From contig NZ_CP016539.2 of NCBI RefSeq assembly GCF_001687605.2, positions 2,758,501 through 2,822,500 of the forward strand: a stretch of DNA of 64,000 nt, written 5' to 3'. The stretch's first letter is position 1, and every line of letters begins with the position of its first letter. This document shows positions 48,542-57,737 of the stretch, one piece after another. Origin of the DNA: Planococcus plakortidis (GTDB taxonomy: Bacteria > Bacillota > Bacilli > Bacillales_A > Planococcaceae). The notes below the pieces were generated by a model that worked only from the letters and a program-made list of their open reading frames with translations, made no database searches and had not been told where the DNA came from. The position numbers were made by a program, and so were the translations under genes.

Positions 48542-50062
48542 TCAGAAGAATCCAAGCTTATCTTCGCTGTAGCTGACGAGCATATTCTTCGTATTCTGGT
48601 AATGGCTGAGCATCATCAAGTGGTTTTCACGCCCGAATCCGGACATTTTGTAGCCGCCGAATGCTGCGTGTGCAGGGTACTGGTGATAGCAGTTTGTCCA
48701 TACACGGCCAGCTTGGATGCCGCGGCCGAAACGGTAAGCCGTATTCGTATCGCGCGTCCAGATGCCCGCTCCAAGTCCGTAAAGCGTGTCGTTGGCGATT
48801 TCCATCGCTTCCTCTTTCGTTTTGAATGTCGCGACCGCAAGTACCGGCCCGAAAATCTCTTCCTGGAAAATGCGCATTTTGTTGTCGCCCTTGAAGACTG
48901 TCGGCTGGATGTAGAAGCCTTCCGAAAGATCGCCTTCCATTCGGTTACGGTCTCCTCCTGCCAGCACTTCTGCGCCTTCCTGCTTTCCGATTTCAAGATA
49001 GGATTGGATTTTCTCCAATTGCTCAGTCGATGCCTGGGCTCCCATCATCGTGGCCGGATCCAGCGGGTTGCCGGTCTTGATTTCTTCCACGCGCTTGAGG
49101 GCGCGCTTCATGAATTCCTCGTAGATGTCTTCCTGGATCAATGCGCGGGATGGGCATGTGCATACCTCGCCTTGGTTCAATGCGAACATGACGAACCCTT
49201 CCACTGCTTTATCAAGGAATGCATCGTCCTGGTCCATGACATCTTTGAAGAAGATGTTCGGTGATTTCCCGCCCAGTTCGAGCGTTACCGGAATCAGGTT
49301 CTGCGACGCATATTGCATGATCATGCGGCCAGTCGTCGTTTCGCCTGTGAAGGCGATTTTGCTGATACGTGGGCTTGAGGCAAGCGGCTTGCCTGTTTCG
49401 ATCCCGAATCCGTTGACGATGTTGACCACACCCGGAGGCAGCAGGTCACCGACCAATTCAGCCCATACAAGGATGCTGACCGGTGTTTGTTCAGCCGGCT
49501 TCAAGACGATGCAGTTTCCGGCCGCAAGCGCCGGGGCCAATTTCCATACCGCCATGAGCAGCGGGAAGTTCCAAGGAATGATCTGGCCGACCACGCCTAG
49601 TGGCTCATGGAAATGATAAGCGACCGTATCGTTGTCGATTTGGCTGATTCCGCCTTCCTGCGCGCGGATCGCGCCCGCGAAATAACGGAAATGGTCGATT
49701 GCGAGCGGCAAATCGGCATTCAGGGTTTCACGGACCGCTTTCCCGTTGTCCCAGGTCTCGGCTACAGCCAGCATCTCCAGGTTCTCTTCCATGCGGTCAG
49801 CGATCTTCAGGAGGATATTGCCGCGCTCTGTCGTGGACGTTTTCCCCCATGCTTCTTTTGCTGCGTGTGCCGCATCCAGCGCCGCCTCGACATCTTCAGC
49901 GCTTGAACGCGCCACTTTCGTGAATACCTTGCCGTTTACCGGCGAAAGGTTTTCGAAATACTGGCCGTTTTTCGGCGCTTGCCATTTGCCGTTTATATAA
50001 TTATCGTACTGCTCTTTAAAATTTACTTTTGCCCCTTCTGTGTTTGGAATTGCATATACCAT
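48542..50062 (-). CDS. NAD(P)-dependent aldehyde dehydrogenase (ExaC/AldA-like)
   Basis: A 506-residue aldehyde dehydrogenase of full family length. The catalytic Cys301 lies in [14 protein letters not shown] and the general base Glu262 in LELGGKSPN. The [10 protein letters not shown] nucleotide region and the [14 protein letters not shown]-terminus match acetaldehyde dehydrogenases of the ExaC/AcoD group. It oxidises acetaldehyde or other short aldehydes to acids. The ATG at 50062 follows AAAGGGGAG. A cre-like site at 50100-50113 suggests catabolite repression. DUF779 follows in the operon. Confidence 0.92.
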   Translation of the reverse strand: MVYAIPNTEGAKVNFKEQYDNYINGKWQAPKNGQYFENLSPVNGKVFTKVARSSAEDVEAALDAAHAAKEAWGKTSTTERGNILLKIADRMEENLEMLAVAETWDNGKAVRETLNADLPLAIDHFRYFAGAIRAQEGGISQIDNDTVAYHFHEPLGVVGQIIPWNFPLLMAVWKLAPALAAGNCIVLKPAEQTPVSILVWAELVGDLLPPGVVNIVNGFGIETGKPLASSPRISKIAFTGETTTGRMIMQYASQNLIPVTLELGGKSPNIFFKDVMDQDDAFLDKAVEGFVMFALNQGEVCTCPSRALIQEDIYEEFMKRALKRVEEIKTGNPLDPATMMGAQASTEQLEKIQSYLEIGKQEGAEVLAGGDRNRMEGDLSEGFYIQPTVFKGDNKMRIFQEEIFGPVLAVATFKTKEEAMEIANDTLYGLGAGIWTRDTNTAYRFGRGIQAGRVWTNCYHQYPAHAAFGGYKMSGFGRENHLMMLSHYQNTKNMLVSYSEDKLGFF

Positions 50063-50099
50063 GACTACATCTCCCCTTTGCTTGTTTTGGCCCGTTCTA

Positions 50100-50113
50100 T
50101 GTATACGCTTTCA
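50100..50113 (-). promoter_or_regulatory. candidate cre (CcpA-binding) site upstream of the aldehyde dehydrogenase
   Basis: On the minus strand TGAAAGCGTATACA, one mismatch from TGWAANCGNTNWCA, 38 bases before the start codon. Ethanol/acetaldehyde use is a normal target of CcpA. Confidence 0.55.
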
Positions 50114-50273
50114 AAATCCCCTGGGCGCATCATTCATTTCAGGGCTCACCTCTATATATTGTCAAATTAATCGGAAAATTGCAACTGTTATCCTACAAAT
50201 TTTTTTATTATCAAGGCCATCTGCAGTATAATGGGACCAGACAGTGGAAATATACAAGCGAAAGGATTTTTTT

Positions 50274-50981
50274 ATGCGAATCAATAAGTTTCTCAGCGAA
50301 ACAGGCATCACTTCCCGCCGCGGGGCGGATAAATTCATCGAAGCCGGCCGCATCGAGATCAATGGCCAGAAAGCGGAGCTCGGCAGCAAAGTCGAACCCG
50401 GAGACGAAGTACGCGTCGACGGCAAAGTCATCCAGCAGCCGAAGCGTGCTTACGTTTACTTGGCGCTGAATAAACCGGTCGGCATCACCAGCACGACCGA
50501 GCGCCACATCGAAGGCAATATCGTCGACTTCATCAACCATCCTGAACGCATCTTCCATGTAGGGCGGCTCGATAAAGATTCAGAAGGGCTTATCCTTATG
50601 ACCAATGACGGCGACATCGTCAATGAAATCCTGCGCGCCGAGCACGAACACGAAAAGGAATACATCGTGACGGTCGATAAGCCAGTTACCGATGAATTCT
50701 TGGAGAAGATGGAGAGCGGCGTCGAGATCCTCGATACGGTGACGCTTCCGGCCAAGGCTGAACGGATCGCCAAGCACGTGTTCAAGCTGACCTTGCAGCA
50801 AGGGCTCAACCGGCAGATCCGCCGCATGTGTTCAGCGCTCGGCTATGAAGTGAAGCGCCTGCAGCGCATCCGCATCATGAACATCCGCCTCGGCAATTTA
50901 AAGGCCGGCGAGTGGCGCGACCTGACAGAAGAAGAAAAACAGGAACTGTTCCGGCAGCTCGATTACCAACCGAAACGCTAA
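50274..50981 (+). CDS. rluF: 23S rRNA pseudouridine synthase, RluF/RsuA family
   Basis: A 235-residue RNA-modifying enzyme. The N-terminal S4 RNA-binding domain (1-~55) reads RINKFLSETGITSRRGADKFIEAGRI. The catalytic domain has Asp100 in FHVGRLDKDSEGLILMTND and the QGLNRQIRRMCSALGYEV motif. The lack of an extra N-terminal extension and the HIEGNIVDFINHPERIFHVGR segment favour RluF over RluB or RsuA. The ATG at 50274 has GAAAGGA upstream. The gene at 50993 begins 11 bases after its stop. Confidence 0.9.
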   Translation: MRINKFLSETGITSRRGADKFIEAGRIEINGQKAELGSKVEPGDEVRVDGKVIQQPKRAYVYLALNKPVGITSTTERHIEGNIVDFINHPERIFHVGRLDKDSEGLILMTNDGDIVNEILRAEHEHEKEYIVTVDKPVTDEFLEKMESGVEILDTVTLPAKAERIAKHVFKLTLQQGLNRQIRRMCSALGYEVKRLQRIRIMNIRLGNLKAGEWRDLTEEEKQELFRQLDYQPKR

Positions 50982-50992
50982 GGAGGCATTTT

Positions 50993-51709
50993 ATGCTAAG
51001 CATGAAAACGACGCCGAACCATACCGGCGTCAAAATCAGCGGAGACTATTTCGATTTGGATGAACTGAACCAGGCCATCTACAAAGTCATCGGCAAAGAA
51101 GGCGAATACCATGGCTATGAGGGATCGCGCTTGCGGATCCTCGGCGTTTCCTATGAAATCCGCCATGCCGTGCAAGGCGACCGCAACGTCGAGTTCGTCT
51201 TCAACGGTTTGCATGAGCATACGAAAAAACAGCACGGCTTTATCGCACCCGACAAGAACATTTATTTCTCGGCGGAAGTGCTATGGCCAGAGCTTTTGTA
51301 TGCCGCTTATGCACTCCGTGATTTCGTCCGGCTATACAGCGACAAGCGCGGCGGCCTGCTTGCTGACCCCTACGCGCCGGTAATCGCGAAATTCCAGGCG
51401 CTCGTCCTAGAATGCCTGCAAGGCCATGTGCCGGATGAAGAATATGCAAAGATCCTGGAAGCGTTCAGCAAATCGCCGGCGGTCAACGATTACGCGATCC
51501 AGTACGTCGACCTGCTGAACTTGAAATACATCGGCATGACCAAACAGCAGCGCGAAAAGAGCCTGTCCGCCATCGCCATGAAACTCACTCTACGGGATCG
51601 TGAATATCAGGCATTCCGCAAACAAGTCATCGATGCGGCCACTCCTGAAAAACGGGCGATCCATGAAATCGGCATCCAGGCCGAATACCCTGAACAAGTC
51701 GAATGGTAA
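50993..51709 (+). CDS. conserved protein of unknown function (238 aa)
   Basis: A 238-residue soluble protein with no membrane segment or recognised catalytic motif. The N-terminal half is beta-rich (GVKISGDYFDLDELNQAIYKV, GSRLRILGVSYEIRHAVQG) and holds a conserved-looking HEHTKKQHGF stretch. The C-terminal half is helical. The ribosome site AAGGAGG lies 6 bases before the ATG at 50993, and it follows the pseudouridine synthase gene by 11 bases, so both share a transcript ended by the hairpin at 51709-51744. I do not recognise the family with confidence; the operon suggests an RNA- or translation-related role, but that is inference. Confidence 0.75.
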   Translation: MLSMKTTPNHTGVKISGDYFDLDELNQAIYKVIGKEGEYHGYEGSRLRILGVSYEIRHAVQGDRNVEFVFNGLHEHTKKQHGFIAPDKNIYFSAEVLWPELLYAAYALRDFVRLYSDKRGGLLADPYAPVIAKFQALVLECLQGHVPDEEYAKILEAFSKSPAVNDYAIQYVDLLNLKYIGMTKQQREKSLSAIAMKLTLRDREYQAFRKQVIDAATPEKRAIHEIGIQAEYPEQVEW

Positions 51710-51744
51710 AAAAACCTCTCGAGCCCATGCTCGAGAGGTTTTTT
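51709..51744. terminator. bidirectional intrinsic terminator
   Basis: A perfect 16-bp stem AAAAAACCTCTCGAGC/GCTCGAGAGGTTTTTT with a CCAT loop, between the convergent 50993 gene and the cupin gene. Confidence 0.93.
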
Positions 51745-52043
51745 TACACATTGATTTGAAATACCAGCAAGTCGCTGTCTTCCGCTGCCAACAGCCGGTG
51801 ATTTTCCATCGGGGCCAGGTGCAGGATATTTTCTGCTGTTGCCTCCACTGTCTTGCCATCTGATGTAAACTGCACACGCCCTTTCCGCACTACGATCACG
51901 ACTTCTGCGTCCGCATTGTGCTCCGGGATGGCTTCCCCTTTGCGCAATTGGATGTTGATCACTTTGGCATTGGCCGTCTGCAGCACAGCTGCGCTTTTCT
52001 TCGCCTTCCCATCCAATACATACGGGGTTTCCTTCTTCTCCAT
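51744..52043 (-). CDS. small cupin-domain protein
   Basis: A 99-residue cupin. The beta-barrel motifs are present in short form: GEAIPEHNADAEVVIVVRKGRVQF (motif 1, with one His) and HLAPMENHRLLAAED (motif 2, His-Arg-Leu). It probably binds a metal or small ligand; the function is unknown. ATG 52043 has GGAGGTG 4 bases upstream. It lies 29 bases after a CBS-pair gene on the same strand, so the two form an operon. Confidence 0.8.
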   Translation of the reverse strand: MEKKETPYVLDGKAKKSAAVLQTANAKVINIQLRKGEAIPEHNADAEVVIVVRKGRVQFTSDGKTVEATAENILHLAPMENHRLLAAEDSDLLVFQINV

Positions 52044-52072
52044 TTCGCACCTCCGTTTCCATTCCGCTCAAG

Positions 52073-52498
52073 TCATCGCCGCGGCTTCGCTGGTTCTGAA
52101 ACTTTTTCAAGCGCTGCTTCCGCTTCCTGCGGCGTCTTGCCCCTTACCGCAATATCGCCCAGCGAGACAATGCCGACCAGCTGTTCTTGGCGCACAATCG
52201 GCAAACGCCTTATTTGGTGCCTTGCCATCAACGAAGCCGCCTCTTCGACCGGCATTTCTTCGGTTCCGGTGATCAATGTTTCCGAAAAGATTTCCGAAAC
52301 GGGCGCATCCATTTCCAGTTCTTCCGCAATGCCCCTCAGGACGATATCCCGGTCCGTAACGATGCCGATAATCTTCCCTTCCTCACAAATCGGAATCGAC
52401 CCGACATTTATTTCGCGCATCTTGGCGGCGATATCCTGTATCTTCACATCGGGCGGGCACGCTTCTACATCCGTTGTCATTATTTCCGCTACCTTCAT
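52073..52498 (-). CDS. CBS-domain pair protein
   Basis: A 141-residue protein made of two CBS repeats: VAEIMTTDVEACPPDVKIQD...GKIIGIVTDRDIVLRGIAE and EMPVEEAASLMARHQIRRLPIV...LVGIVSLGDIAVRG. CBS pairs bind adenine nucleotides (AMP/ATP/NADH) and sense energy charge; stand-alone members often regulate other proteins. The ATG at 52498 follows AAGGAGGAG. First gene of a two-gene operon with the cupin. Confidence 0.87.
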   Translation of the reverse strand: MKVAEIMTTDVEACPPDVKIQDIAAKMREINVGSIPICEEGKIIGIVTDRDIVLRGIAEELEMDAPVSEIFSETLITGTEEMPVEEAASLMARHQIRRLPIVRQEQLVGIVSLGDIAVRGKTPQEAEAALEKVSEPAKPRR

Positions 52499-52691
52499 GC
52501 CGTCTCCTCCTTGCATTTACTCTATTAATAGTCTTTATCCTTTTTTGAAGGCTGAAAACGTCAATATCCAAAAGAAAGCAGTTTAACCCGTGTCGACCGG
52601 TTTTCCCGTTCCTGCTCAAGGGTTCTCGCTTCCCCTCAAATTCCGGGCTGTGTTACACTACCGGACATTATGCATCGGAAGGAGAATGACA

Positions 52692-53462
52692 ATGATCAAA
52701 AAATGGTTTTTAGGCTTATCCCTTGGCACCTCACTCATCGTCTTATCAGCATGCGGCGGTGCCGATGAATCCATAGAAAATGAAAACACGCAACCTGAAA
52801 CTGAACAACAAGCCCCTAGCGGCGGGGAAAACGCCGCACAGCCGGAAATGCCCGAGCCTGACTTAGAAGGCGTTCCCGAGGTCGTAGCAGAAGTGAATGG
52901 CGAGGAAGTGAGCAAAGAGGAGTTTGAAACAGCCTATACAGGGCAATTCCAGCAAGCGGCCATGCAAGCACAAATGTCCGGCCAGGAAATCGACCAGGAC
53001 CAATTGAAAAATCAGTTGGCGGAAAGCATGGTCGGCCAGAAATTGCTCGTTCAGGAAGCTGAAAATCAGGAATTGACTGCGTCCAATGAAGAAGTGGACG
53101 AGACTTTGGAGCAATTGGCACAGCAAAACGGGCTCGAGTCGAAAGATGAATTCCTGACAGCCTTGAGCGAACAGGGCATGGCGGAAGATGAAGTCATGTC
53201 CCAGGTGGAGACACAAGTGAAAGTCGACCAGCTGATTGCAGAAGCTGCAGGGGATACCAAACCCAGCAACGAAGAATTGAAAGCTGCTTATGAACAGGTT
53301 AAAGCCCAGCAGGAACAAATGGGCAGTGAAGAAGAATTGCCTGCTTTTGACGAGCTGAAGCCGGAGCTTGAGGAACAAGTCAAAATGCAAAAAGAAAACG
53401 AAGCCACTCAAACACTCGTCGCGGAGCTCCGTGAAAAAGGAGACGTCACGATCAACCTTTAA
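52692..53462 (+). CDS. SurA N-terminal-type lipoprotein (chaperone-like)
   Basis: A 256-residue exported lipoprotein. The signal peptide ends LIVLSACGG with the lipobox Cys at residue 21. A ~45-residue Glu/Pro/Gln-rich linker precedes a SurA_N-type helical domain (VVAEVNGEEVSKEEFETAY through ~240). No peptidyl-prolyl isomerase domain is present, unlike PrsA, so any chaperone role would be isomerase-independent. The composition is strongly acidic. The ATG at 52692 was chosen over 52686 because GGAAGGAG is 7 bases away. A strong terminator follows. Confidence 0.83.
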   Translation: MIKKWFLGLSLGTSLIVLSACGGADESIENENTQPETEQQAPSGGENAAQPEMPEPDLEGVPEVVAEVNGEEVSKEEFETAYTGQFQQAAMQAQMSGQEIDQDQLKNQLAESMVGQKLLVQEAENQELTASNEEVDETLEQLAQQNGLESKDEFLTALSEQGMAEDEVMSQVETQVKVDQLIAEAAGDTKPSNEELKAAYEQVKAQQEQMGSEEELPAFDELKPELEEQVKMQKENEATQTLVAELREKGDVTINL

Positions 53463-53466
53463 CCCA

Positions 53467-53501
53467 AAAAGCCCAGATCCGGTACCAGGATCTGGGCTTT
53501 T
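53467..53501. terminator. bidirectional intrinsic terminator
   Basis: A perfect 14-bp stem AAAAGCCCAGATCC/GGATCTGGGCTTTT with a 7-base loop, between the SurA-like lipoprotein gene and the amino-acid ABC operon. Confidence 0.92.
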
Positions 53502-53531
53502 GACTGGTTCATTGGCTGGCTTAAGAGAATC

Positions 53532-54254
53532 TTATTCCACCAATTGAATGAATTGGCGCGTCCGCTCATGCTGCGGATTTTCGAAGAATGTCTTCGGGTC
53601 CGCCGACTCGATGATCTTTCCTTGGTCGATCATGATGATGCGGTCCGCCACTTCTTTGGCGAATTTCATCTCGTGTGTCACGACGACCATCGTCATGCCT
53701 TCTTCAGCGAGCTGCTTCATGACCTGAAGCACTTCCCCGACAAGCTCCGGATCGAGCGCTGAGGTCGGCTCATCGAAGAGCATCACTTTCGGTTCCATCG
53801 CAAGCGATCGGGCGATGGCGACACGCTGCTTCTGCCCGCCCGATAATTTGCTCGGGTAGACATCCGCCTTATCGCTCAAGCCGACTTTCTCCAATAGTTC
53901 CAGGCCGAGCTTTTTCGCTTTTTCTTTATTCATTTTCTTGACCGTGATCGGCGCTTCGATGACATTCTCGAGCACCGTCTTATGCGGGAAAAGATTGAAA
54001 TGCTGGAACACCATGCCGACTTCGGCGCGGATCTTCGTTAAATTGTCTTTTTTCGGATCGACTTTCTTGCCGTCGATCGTGATGGATCCTTCATTAATCA
54101 TCTCCAGGAAGTTAAAGCACCTGAGCAGCGTACTTTTGCCGGATCCGCTGACCCCGACCAGAACAACCACCTCTTGGGGTTTGACGTGGAGGTCCACGCC
54201 CTTCAACACCTCGAGATCACCAAAGGATTTGTGTATATTCTCTCCAATAATCAT
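53532..54254 (-). CDS. polar amino acid ABC transporter ATP-binding protein
   Basis: A 240-residue ATPase of the GlnQ/HisP type. Walker A is GVSGSGKST, the signature [16 protein letters not shown], Walker [15 protein letters not shown] and the H-loop [15 protein letters not shown]. It energises uptake of a polar amino acid (glutamine, cystine or arginine are all possible). It is the last gene of a three-gene operon, 12 bases after the permease gene, and its start ATG at 54254 has AGGAGGAG upstream. Confidence 0.92.
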   Translation of the reverse strand: MIIGENIHKSFGDLEVLKGVDLHVKPQEVVVLVGVSGSGKSTLLRCFNFLEMINEGSITIDGKKVDPKKDNLTKIRAEVGMVFQHFNLFPHKTVLENVIEAPITVKKMNKEKAKKLGLELLEKVGLSDKADVYPSKLSGGQKQRVAIARSLAMEPKVMLFDEPTSALDPELVGEVLQVMKQLAEEGMTMVVVTHEMKFAKEVADRIIMIDQGKIIESADPKTFFENPQHERTRQFIQLVE

Positions 54255-54266
54255 AACTGCTCCTCC

Positions 54267-54935
54267 TTAGGTTTTGTCCACATCAAGCCGATTTTCATAC
54301 CAGCGCAGCAAGTATGTGAAGATCATGACGAGCACCAGGTAATAAAGCGCAACGACGATGAACGATTCAAACGGCTGGAATGATTGGGCCGCTTCCCGGT
54401 TGGCGAGGGAGAAAATCTCCGCGACACCGATGATATAGACAAGCGACGAATCTTTCAGCGTGATGATGAACTGGTTGCCAAGCGGCGGGATGGAACGGCG
54501 CAGCGCCTGCGGGAACACGATCCGTTGCATCGTCTGCTTGCGGTTCATCCCGAGCGACATACTCGCTTCGCGCTGCCCTGGGTCTACCCCTTGGATCGCC
54601 CCGCGGAAAATCTCCGCGATATAGGCGCCGTTATGGACGCCGAGCGCGATGGCGCCTGCCCAGAAATTCGACATCGTATAGATTTCCACGATCCCGAAGT
54701 ACAGGAACATGATCTGCACGATCAACGGCGTACCGCGGATGATCGTGATATAGACATTGGCGATGCCTTGAAGGATTTTGGATCCCGAAATCTTCATCAA
54801 GGCGAACACCAAACCGATGAGCGTCCCCAAGATGACGCCGACCGCTGTCAATTGGAGCGTGACGACCGTAGCCTCAAGGAAGCCCGGATATGTGCGCATG
54901 AATACTTCAAAAACTGTCCCGAATAATTCAAACAT
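54267..54935 (-). CDS. polar amino acid ABC transporter permease
   Basis: A 222-residue HisM/GlnP-type permease with five membrane helices. It has the ABC docking loop EASMSLGMNRKQTMQRIVFPQA and the IRGTPLIVQIMFLYFG segment of amino-acid permeases. A single permease gene suggests a homodimer. The start ATG 54935 follows AAGGGGGA, 31 bases after the binding-protein gene. It forms the channel with the ATPase encoded downstream. Confidence 0.92.
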   Translation of the reverse strand: MFELFGTVFEVFMRTYPGFLEATVVTLQLTAVGVILGTLIGLVFALMKISGSKILQGIANVYITIIRGTPLIVQIMFLYFGIVEIYTMSNFWAGAIALGVHNGAYIAEIFRGAIQGVDPGQREASMSLGMNRKQTMQRIVFPQALRRSIPPLGNQFIITLKDSSLVYIIGVAEIFSLANREAAQSFQPFESFIVVALYYLVLVMIFTYLLRWYENRLDVDKT

Positions 54936-54966
54936 AGACCAATCCCCCTTCTATCCCCAGCTCGTT

Positions 54967-55803
54967 TTAATTGAGAATTTCGATGCCTTCAAGATCGACA
55001 TCGAGGAGGTCGCGCCCGAACCATTTTTCCGAAATCTCTGTGTATGTTCCATCTTCGATGATGGCCGCCAACGCTTCATTGATCGCCGCGAGCAATTCTT
55101 CATCTTCCGGGCGCACGGCTACAGCTGCTTGCTCGATCCACAGCGGGTCGCCGACCATCTCGATTTCAAGCCCGGCATTCTGCGCCTCAAATCCGACGAC
55201 GTCTGCCGTGATGACGGCATCCAAGCGCCCTTCAACCGTCAAATCCTGCAAAGCGACGACATCGCTATTGTAGTATTGGATATCATCGGTATATTTCTGG
55301 GCCGCTGTATCGTACGTACTTTGCCCGACAACGCCGATTGTGGCGCCTTCAAGGTCTGCTTCCGACTGGATTTCCGTATTGCCTTCACGGACAAAGATCA
55401 CGCCGCCCGAGTAGTAATATGGATCCGAGAAAGCGACTTGTTCTTCACGTTCTTCCGTAATCGCCATCGAGCCGAGGATGGCGTCAAAACGGTTGGAAGT
55501 CAACCCTTGGATGATCGTCTCCCAAGGCGTCGTCACCGGATTCGGCTCAAGGCCCATCTCTTCTGCAATGGCGTTGCCGATCTCGATATCGAAGCCGGTC
55601 AAATCGCCGCCTTCCTCGTAGTTGAACGGCTTGTACAAACCGCTTGATGCAGTCGTGAATTTGCCTTCTTCCACAAGGTTCAAATCGCTGCCTGCCCCTT
55701 CGCTTGATCCTTCCGAGCCGGTGGTTGAGTCATCCGATCCACAGGCTGCCAAAAGCATGCCTGCCGTTAAAATTACGCCTGCCGTTGTAAATTTTTTATT
55801 CAT
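54967..55803 (-). CDS. polar amino acid ABC transporter substrate-binding lipoprotein
   Basis: A 278-residue SBP_bac_3 lipoprotein. The signal peptide ends MLLAAC with the lipobox Cys21. The ligand-binding fold shows FKPFNYEEGGDLTGFDIEIGNAIAEEM-type residues near the start and GSMAITEEREEQVAFSDPYYYSGGV later. Substrate specificity cannot be read from sequence. It starts at ATG 55803 after GGGGAGAG. It is the first gene of the operon, 73 bases upstream-adjacent to a same-strand RpiR regulator. Confidence 0.9.
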   Translation of the reverse strand: MNKKFTTAGVILTAGMLLAACGSDDSTTGSEGSSEGAGSDLNLVEEGKFTTASSGLYKPFNYEEGGDLTGFDIEIGNAIAEEMGLEPNPVTTPWETIIQGLTSNRFDAILGSMAITEEREEQVAFSDPYYYSGGVIFVREGNTEIQSEADLEGATIGVVGQSTYDTAAQKYTDDIQYYNSDVVALQDLTVEGRLDAVITADVVGFEAQNAGLEIEMVGDPLWIEQAAVAVRPEDEELLAAINEALAAIIEDGTYTEISEKWFGRDLLDVDLEGIEILN

Positions 55804-55876
55804 CTTGCTCTCCCCTTTTCGTGTATGTTTGACCAAAACGCCGGAGCGATTCGGGACGTGCCTGCAATGGGTTGGA

Positions 55877-56716
55877 TTATATGAAGATGTCCTGGTCGCT
55901 ATAAACCGCTTCGAGCTGTGCCAGCTTCGCTTTTACTTTCGCATGTTCTTTCACGTAGACAAAGCGCATGACCGACGTCAGTAATGCATGGACCGCCGTA
56001 TAGGAATCGATGTTCAAGTTCGCATTGACGGATACCGTGAGCACAAGGTCTGCGCTCTTTGCAGCCGGTGAATCTTCCCTGTCGGTAAAGACAATCACTT
56101 CTGCCCCTTTGCGCTTCGCTTGGTCCAAAGTAGCCATCAAAGTGCGCGTATAGCGCGGGAATGCGAATGCGATAACGGTATCATGGGGGCTGAGTTCCGC
56201 CATCTGCCCATAATAGGCGGCGGTACCGGGCTGCATCATCTCGGTATTGCCGAGCGCGCTGCCAAGCCACCCCCCAAACCATTCAGCTAAGCCGAAGTCG
56301 AAGAAATTGCCTGTGACGTAACGCTGCCCAGACTTGCTGATGCAGTCGACCACTTGCAATAAATTTTCTTCATTGATCGTTTGCTTGAGCTTCAGGATGC
56401 TGGTGATGTCCGCATCGAGCAGGTTTTCAAGGAACGACTGGTCGGCAGCGGCAGGCTGTTCCTGCTGTGCATTATCCAGCCGCTCTTCGGCCAGCTTGCG
56501 CTGGAGCGTGTGCTGAAACTCTGTATAACCCCTATAACCGAGTTTCTGCGTCCACCGAATGACGGTCGACTCGCTGACCTGCACACGCTTGCCCACTTCC
56601 AATGCGGGCGAAAAAGCAATAAATATCGGTTCGCGGAAAAAAAGGTCTGCTATCTTTTTTTGCCCGGAACTGAAATCTTTATAAGAAGTTGATACACTTC
56701 GCAGTAAATCCTGCAT
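55877..56716 (-). CDS. MurR/RpiR-family transcriptional regulator
   Basis: A 279-residue regulator. The N-terminal HTH_6 domain (~1-75) has VGKRVQVSESTVIRWTQKLGYRGYTEFQ as the recognition region. The SIS (sugar isomerase) domain (~120-260) has FFDFGLAEWFGGWLGSALG and VIVFTDREDSPAAKSADLVLTVSVNAN. Such regulators bind phosphosugars or related ligands. The ATG at 56716 is preferred to 56722 by ribosome-site spacing (GGGGGA). It is followed 73 bases later by the amino-acid ABC operon on the same strand, so it may control it, but its own SIS domain suggests a sugar signal. Confidence 0.88.
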   Translation of the reverse strand: MQDLLRSVSTSYKDFSSGQKKIADLFFREPIFIAFSPALEVGKRVQVSESTVIRWTQKLGYRGYTEFQHTLQRKLAEERLDNAQQEQPAAADQSFLENLLDADITSILKLKQTINEENLLQVVDCISKSGQRYVTGNFFDFGLAEWFGGWLGSALGNTEMMQPGTAAYYGQMAELSPHDTVIAFAFPRYTRTLMATLDQAKRKGAEVIVFTDREDSPAAKSADLVLTVSVNANLNIDSYTAVHALLTSVMRFVYVKEHAKVKAKLAQLEAVYSDQDIFI

Positions 56717-56984
56717 ATTCATTCCCCCATCGCAAGAACACGCTTAGTTGCTTGTAATATAGTATATACTTTTGCAGGATTCCCTGCAATATTTTACTGA
56801 AAATTCTGCTAGATGCCATGACATTTTTCTTAATAAATATGCCGTTGAATCAGCATCCACAGCAAAAATGCACAAATCAAAAAAATCCATCAGTCCGCAC
56901 ATTCTGCGCCCCGCCCTTTTCTTTCGCCTTTTCCAACTATTGTTGTACACTATTTGTATAACTAATTTAGATGGGGTGCTGCTT

Positions 56985-57737
56985 GTGAAATGGGAAGACC
57001 GGATTTTCAAGTTATTCATTTTTTGGTATATCTGCGGCGTCATCTTGTTGAGTTTCGATTTATTGCCATCCTGGCTGGAATGGGCCAATGCCTTCTTCTT
57101 GATCCTTGCCGGAACGCTCGGATTCCTTTACTTATGGCGTCGTTTCGGCCCGGCGATCGGCGGGTCGGCCGGCGTGCTCATTTTCTTTTCGACCTTCATC
57201 GTCGAATGGGCCGGGGCAGACAGCGGTTTCTTGTTCGGCTCCTATGACTACACCGACCGCTTCGCCCCGAATATCTTCGGGGTGCCGATTGCGATCGGTT
57301 TCGCATGGCTCATGGTCATGGCGACCAGCCACGTCATCGCCCGTTGGATCGTGCCGCGCGGCGGCCTTCTTTACGCGATTACCGGCGGCATTGCGGCTGT
57401 CATCATCGACTTGATCATCGATCCGGTCGCCTATCAAGTGAAAGGCTATTGGCTATGGGAAGATACAGGATTCTATTATGATATCCCGTGGACCAATTTC
57501 ACCGGCTGGTTTATCGTAGCATTCACCCTCCACCTCATCCTTGACTTGGCATTTAAGAAACAAGGGCTCAAAGTGTCAGCGGGGCAGGCCGAAAAGCGCA
57601 TGGCCCTTCTCTATGTGTTGATGATCGCCCTTTTCGTGCTGCTCGGGATGATCGGCGGATTGTGGCTGGCAGCCGCATTGACTTCCGTCCTGACGGCAGC
57701 GATTGTCGCTTTGGCGTGGAAGAGGCGCCCGCAATGA
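56985..57737 (+). CDS. CruF-like carotenoid biosynthesis membrane protein (DUF422)
   Basis: A 250-residue protein with about seven membrane helices, of the CruF/DUF422 carotenoid biosynthesis family. Family-type segments are FIVEWAGADSGFLFGSYDYTD, FGVPIAIGFAWLMVMATSHVIA and IDLIIDPVAYQVKGYWLWED. In cyanobacteria and actinobacteria CruF hydrates the terminal double bond of acyclic carotenoids; Planococcus strains reportedly use a similar enzyme on C30 carotenoids, so hydroxylation or hydration of a diaponeurosporene derivative is likely here. The start is probably GTG 56985 after GGGGTG. It opens a four-gene operon joined by ATGA overlaps. Confidence 0.8.
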   Translation: MKWEDRIFKLFIFWYICGVILLSFDLLPSWLEWANAFFLILAGTLGFLYLWRRFGPAIGGSAGVLIFFSTFIVEWAGADSGFLFGSYDYTDRFAPNIFGVPIAIGFAWLMVMATSHVIARWIVPRGGLLYAITGGIAAVIIDLIIDPVAYQVKGYWLWEDTGFYYDIPWTNFTGWFIVAFTLHLILDLAFKKQGLKVSAGQAEKRMALLYVLMIALFVLLGMIGGLWLAAALTSVLTAAIVALAWKRRPQ

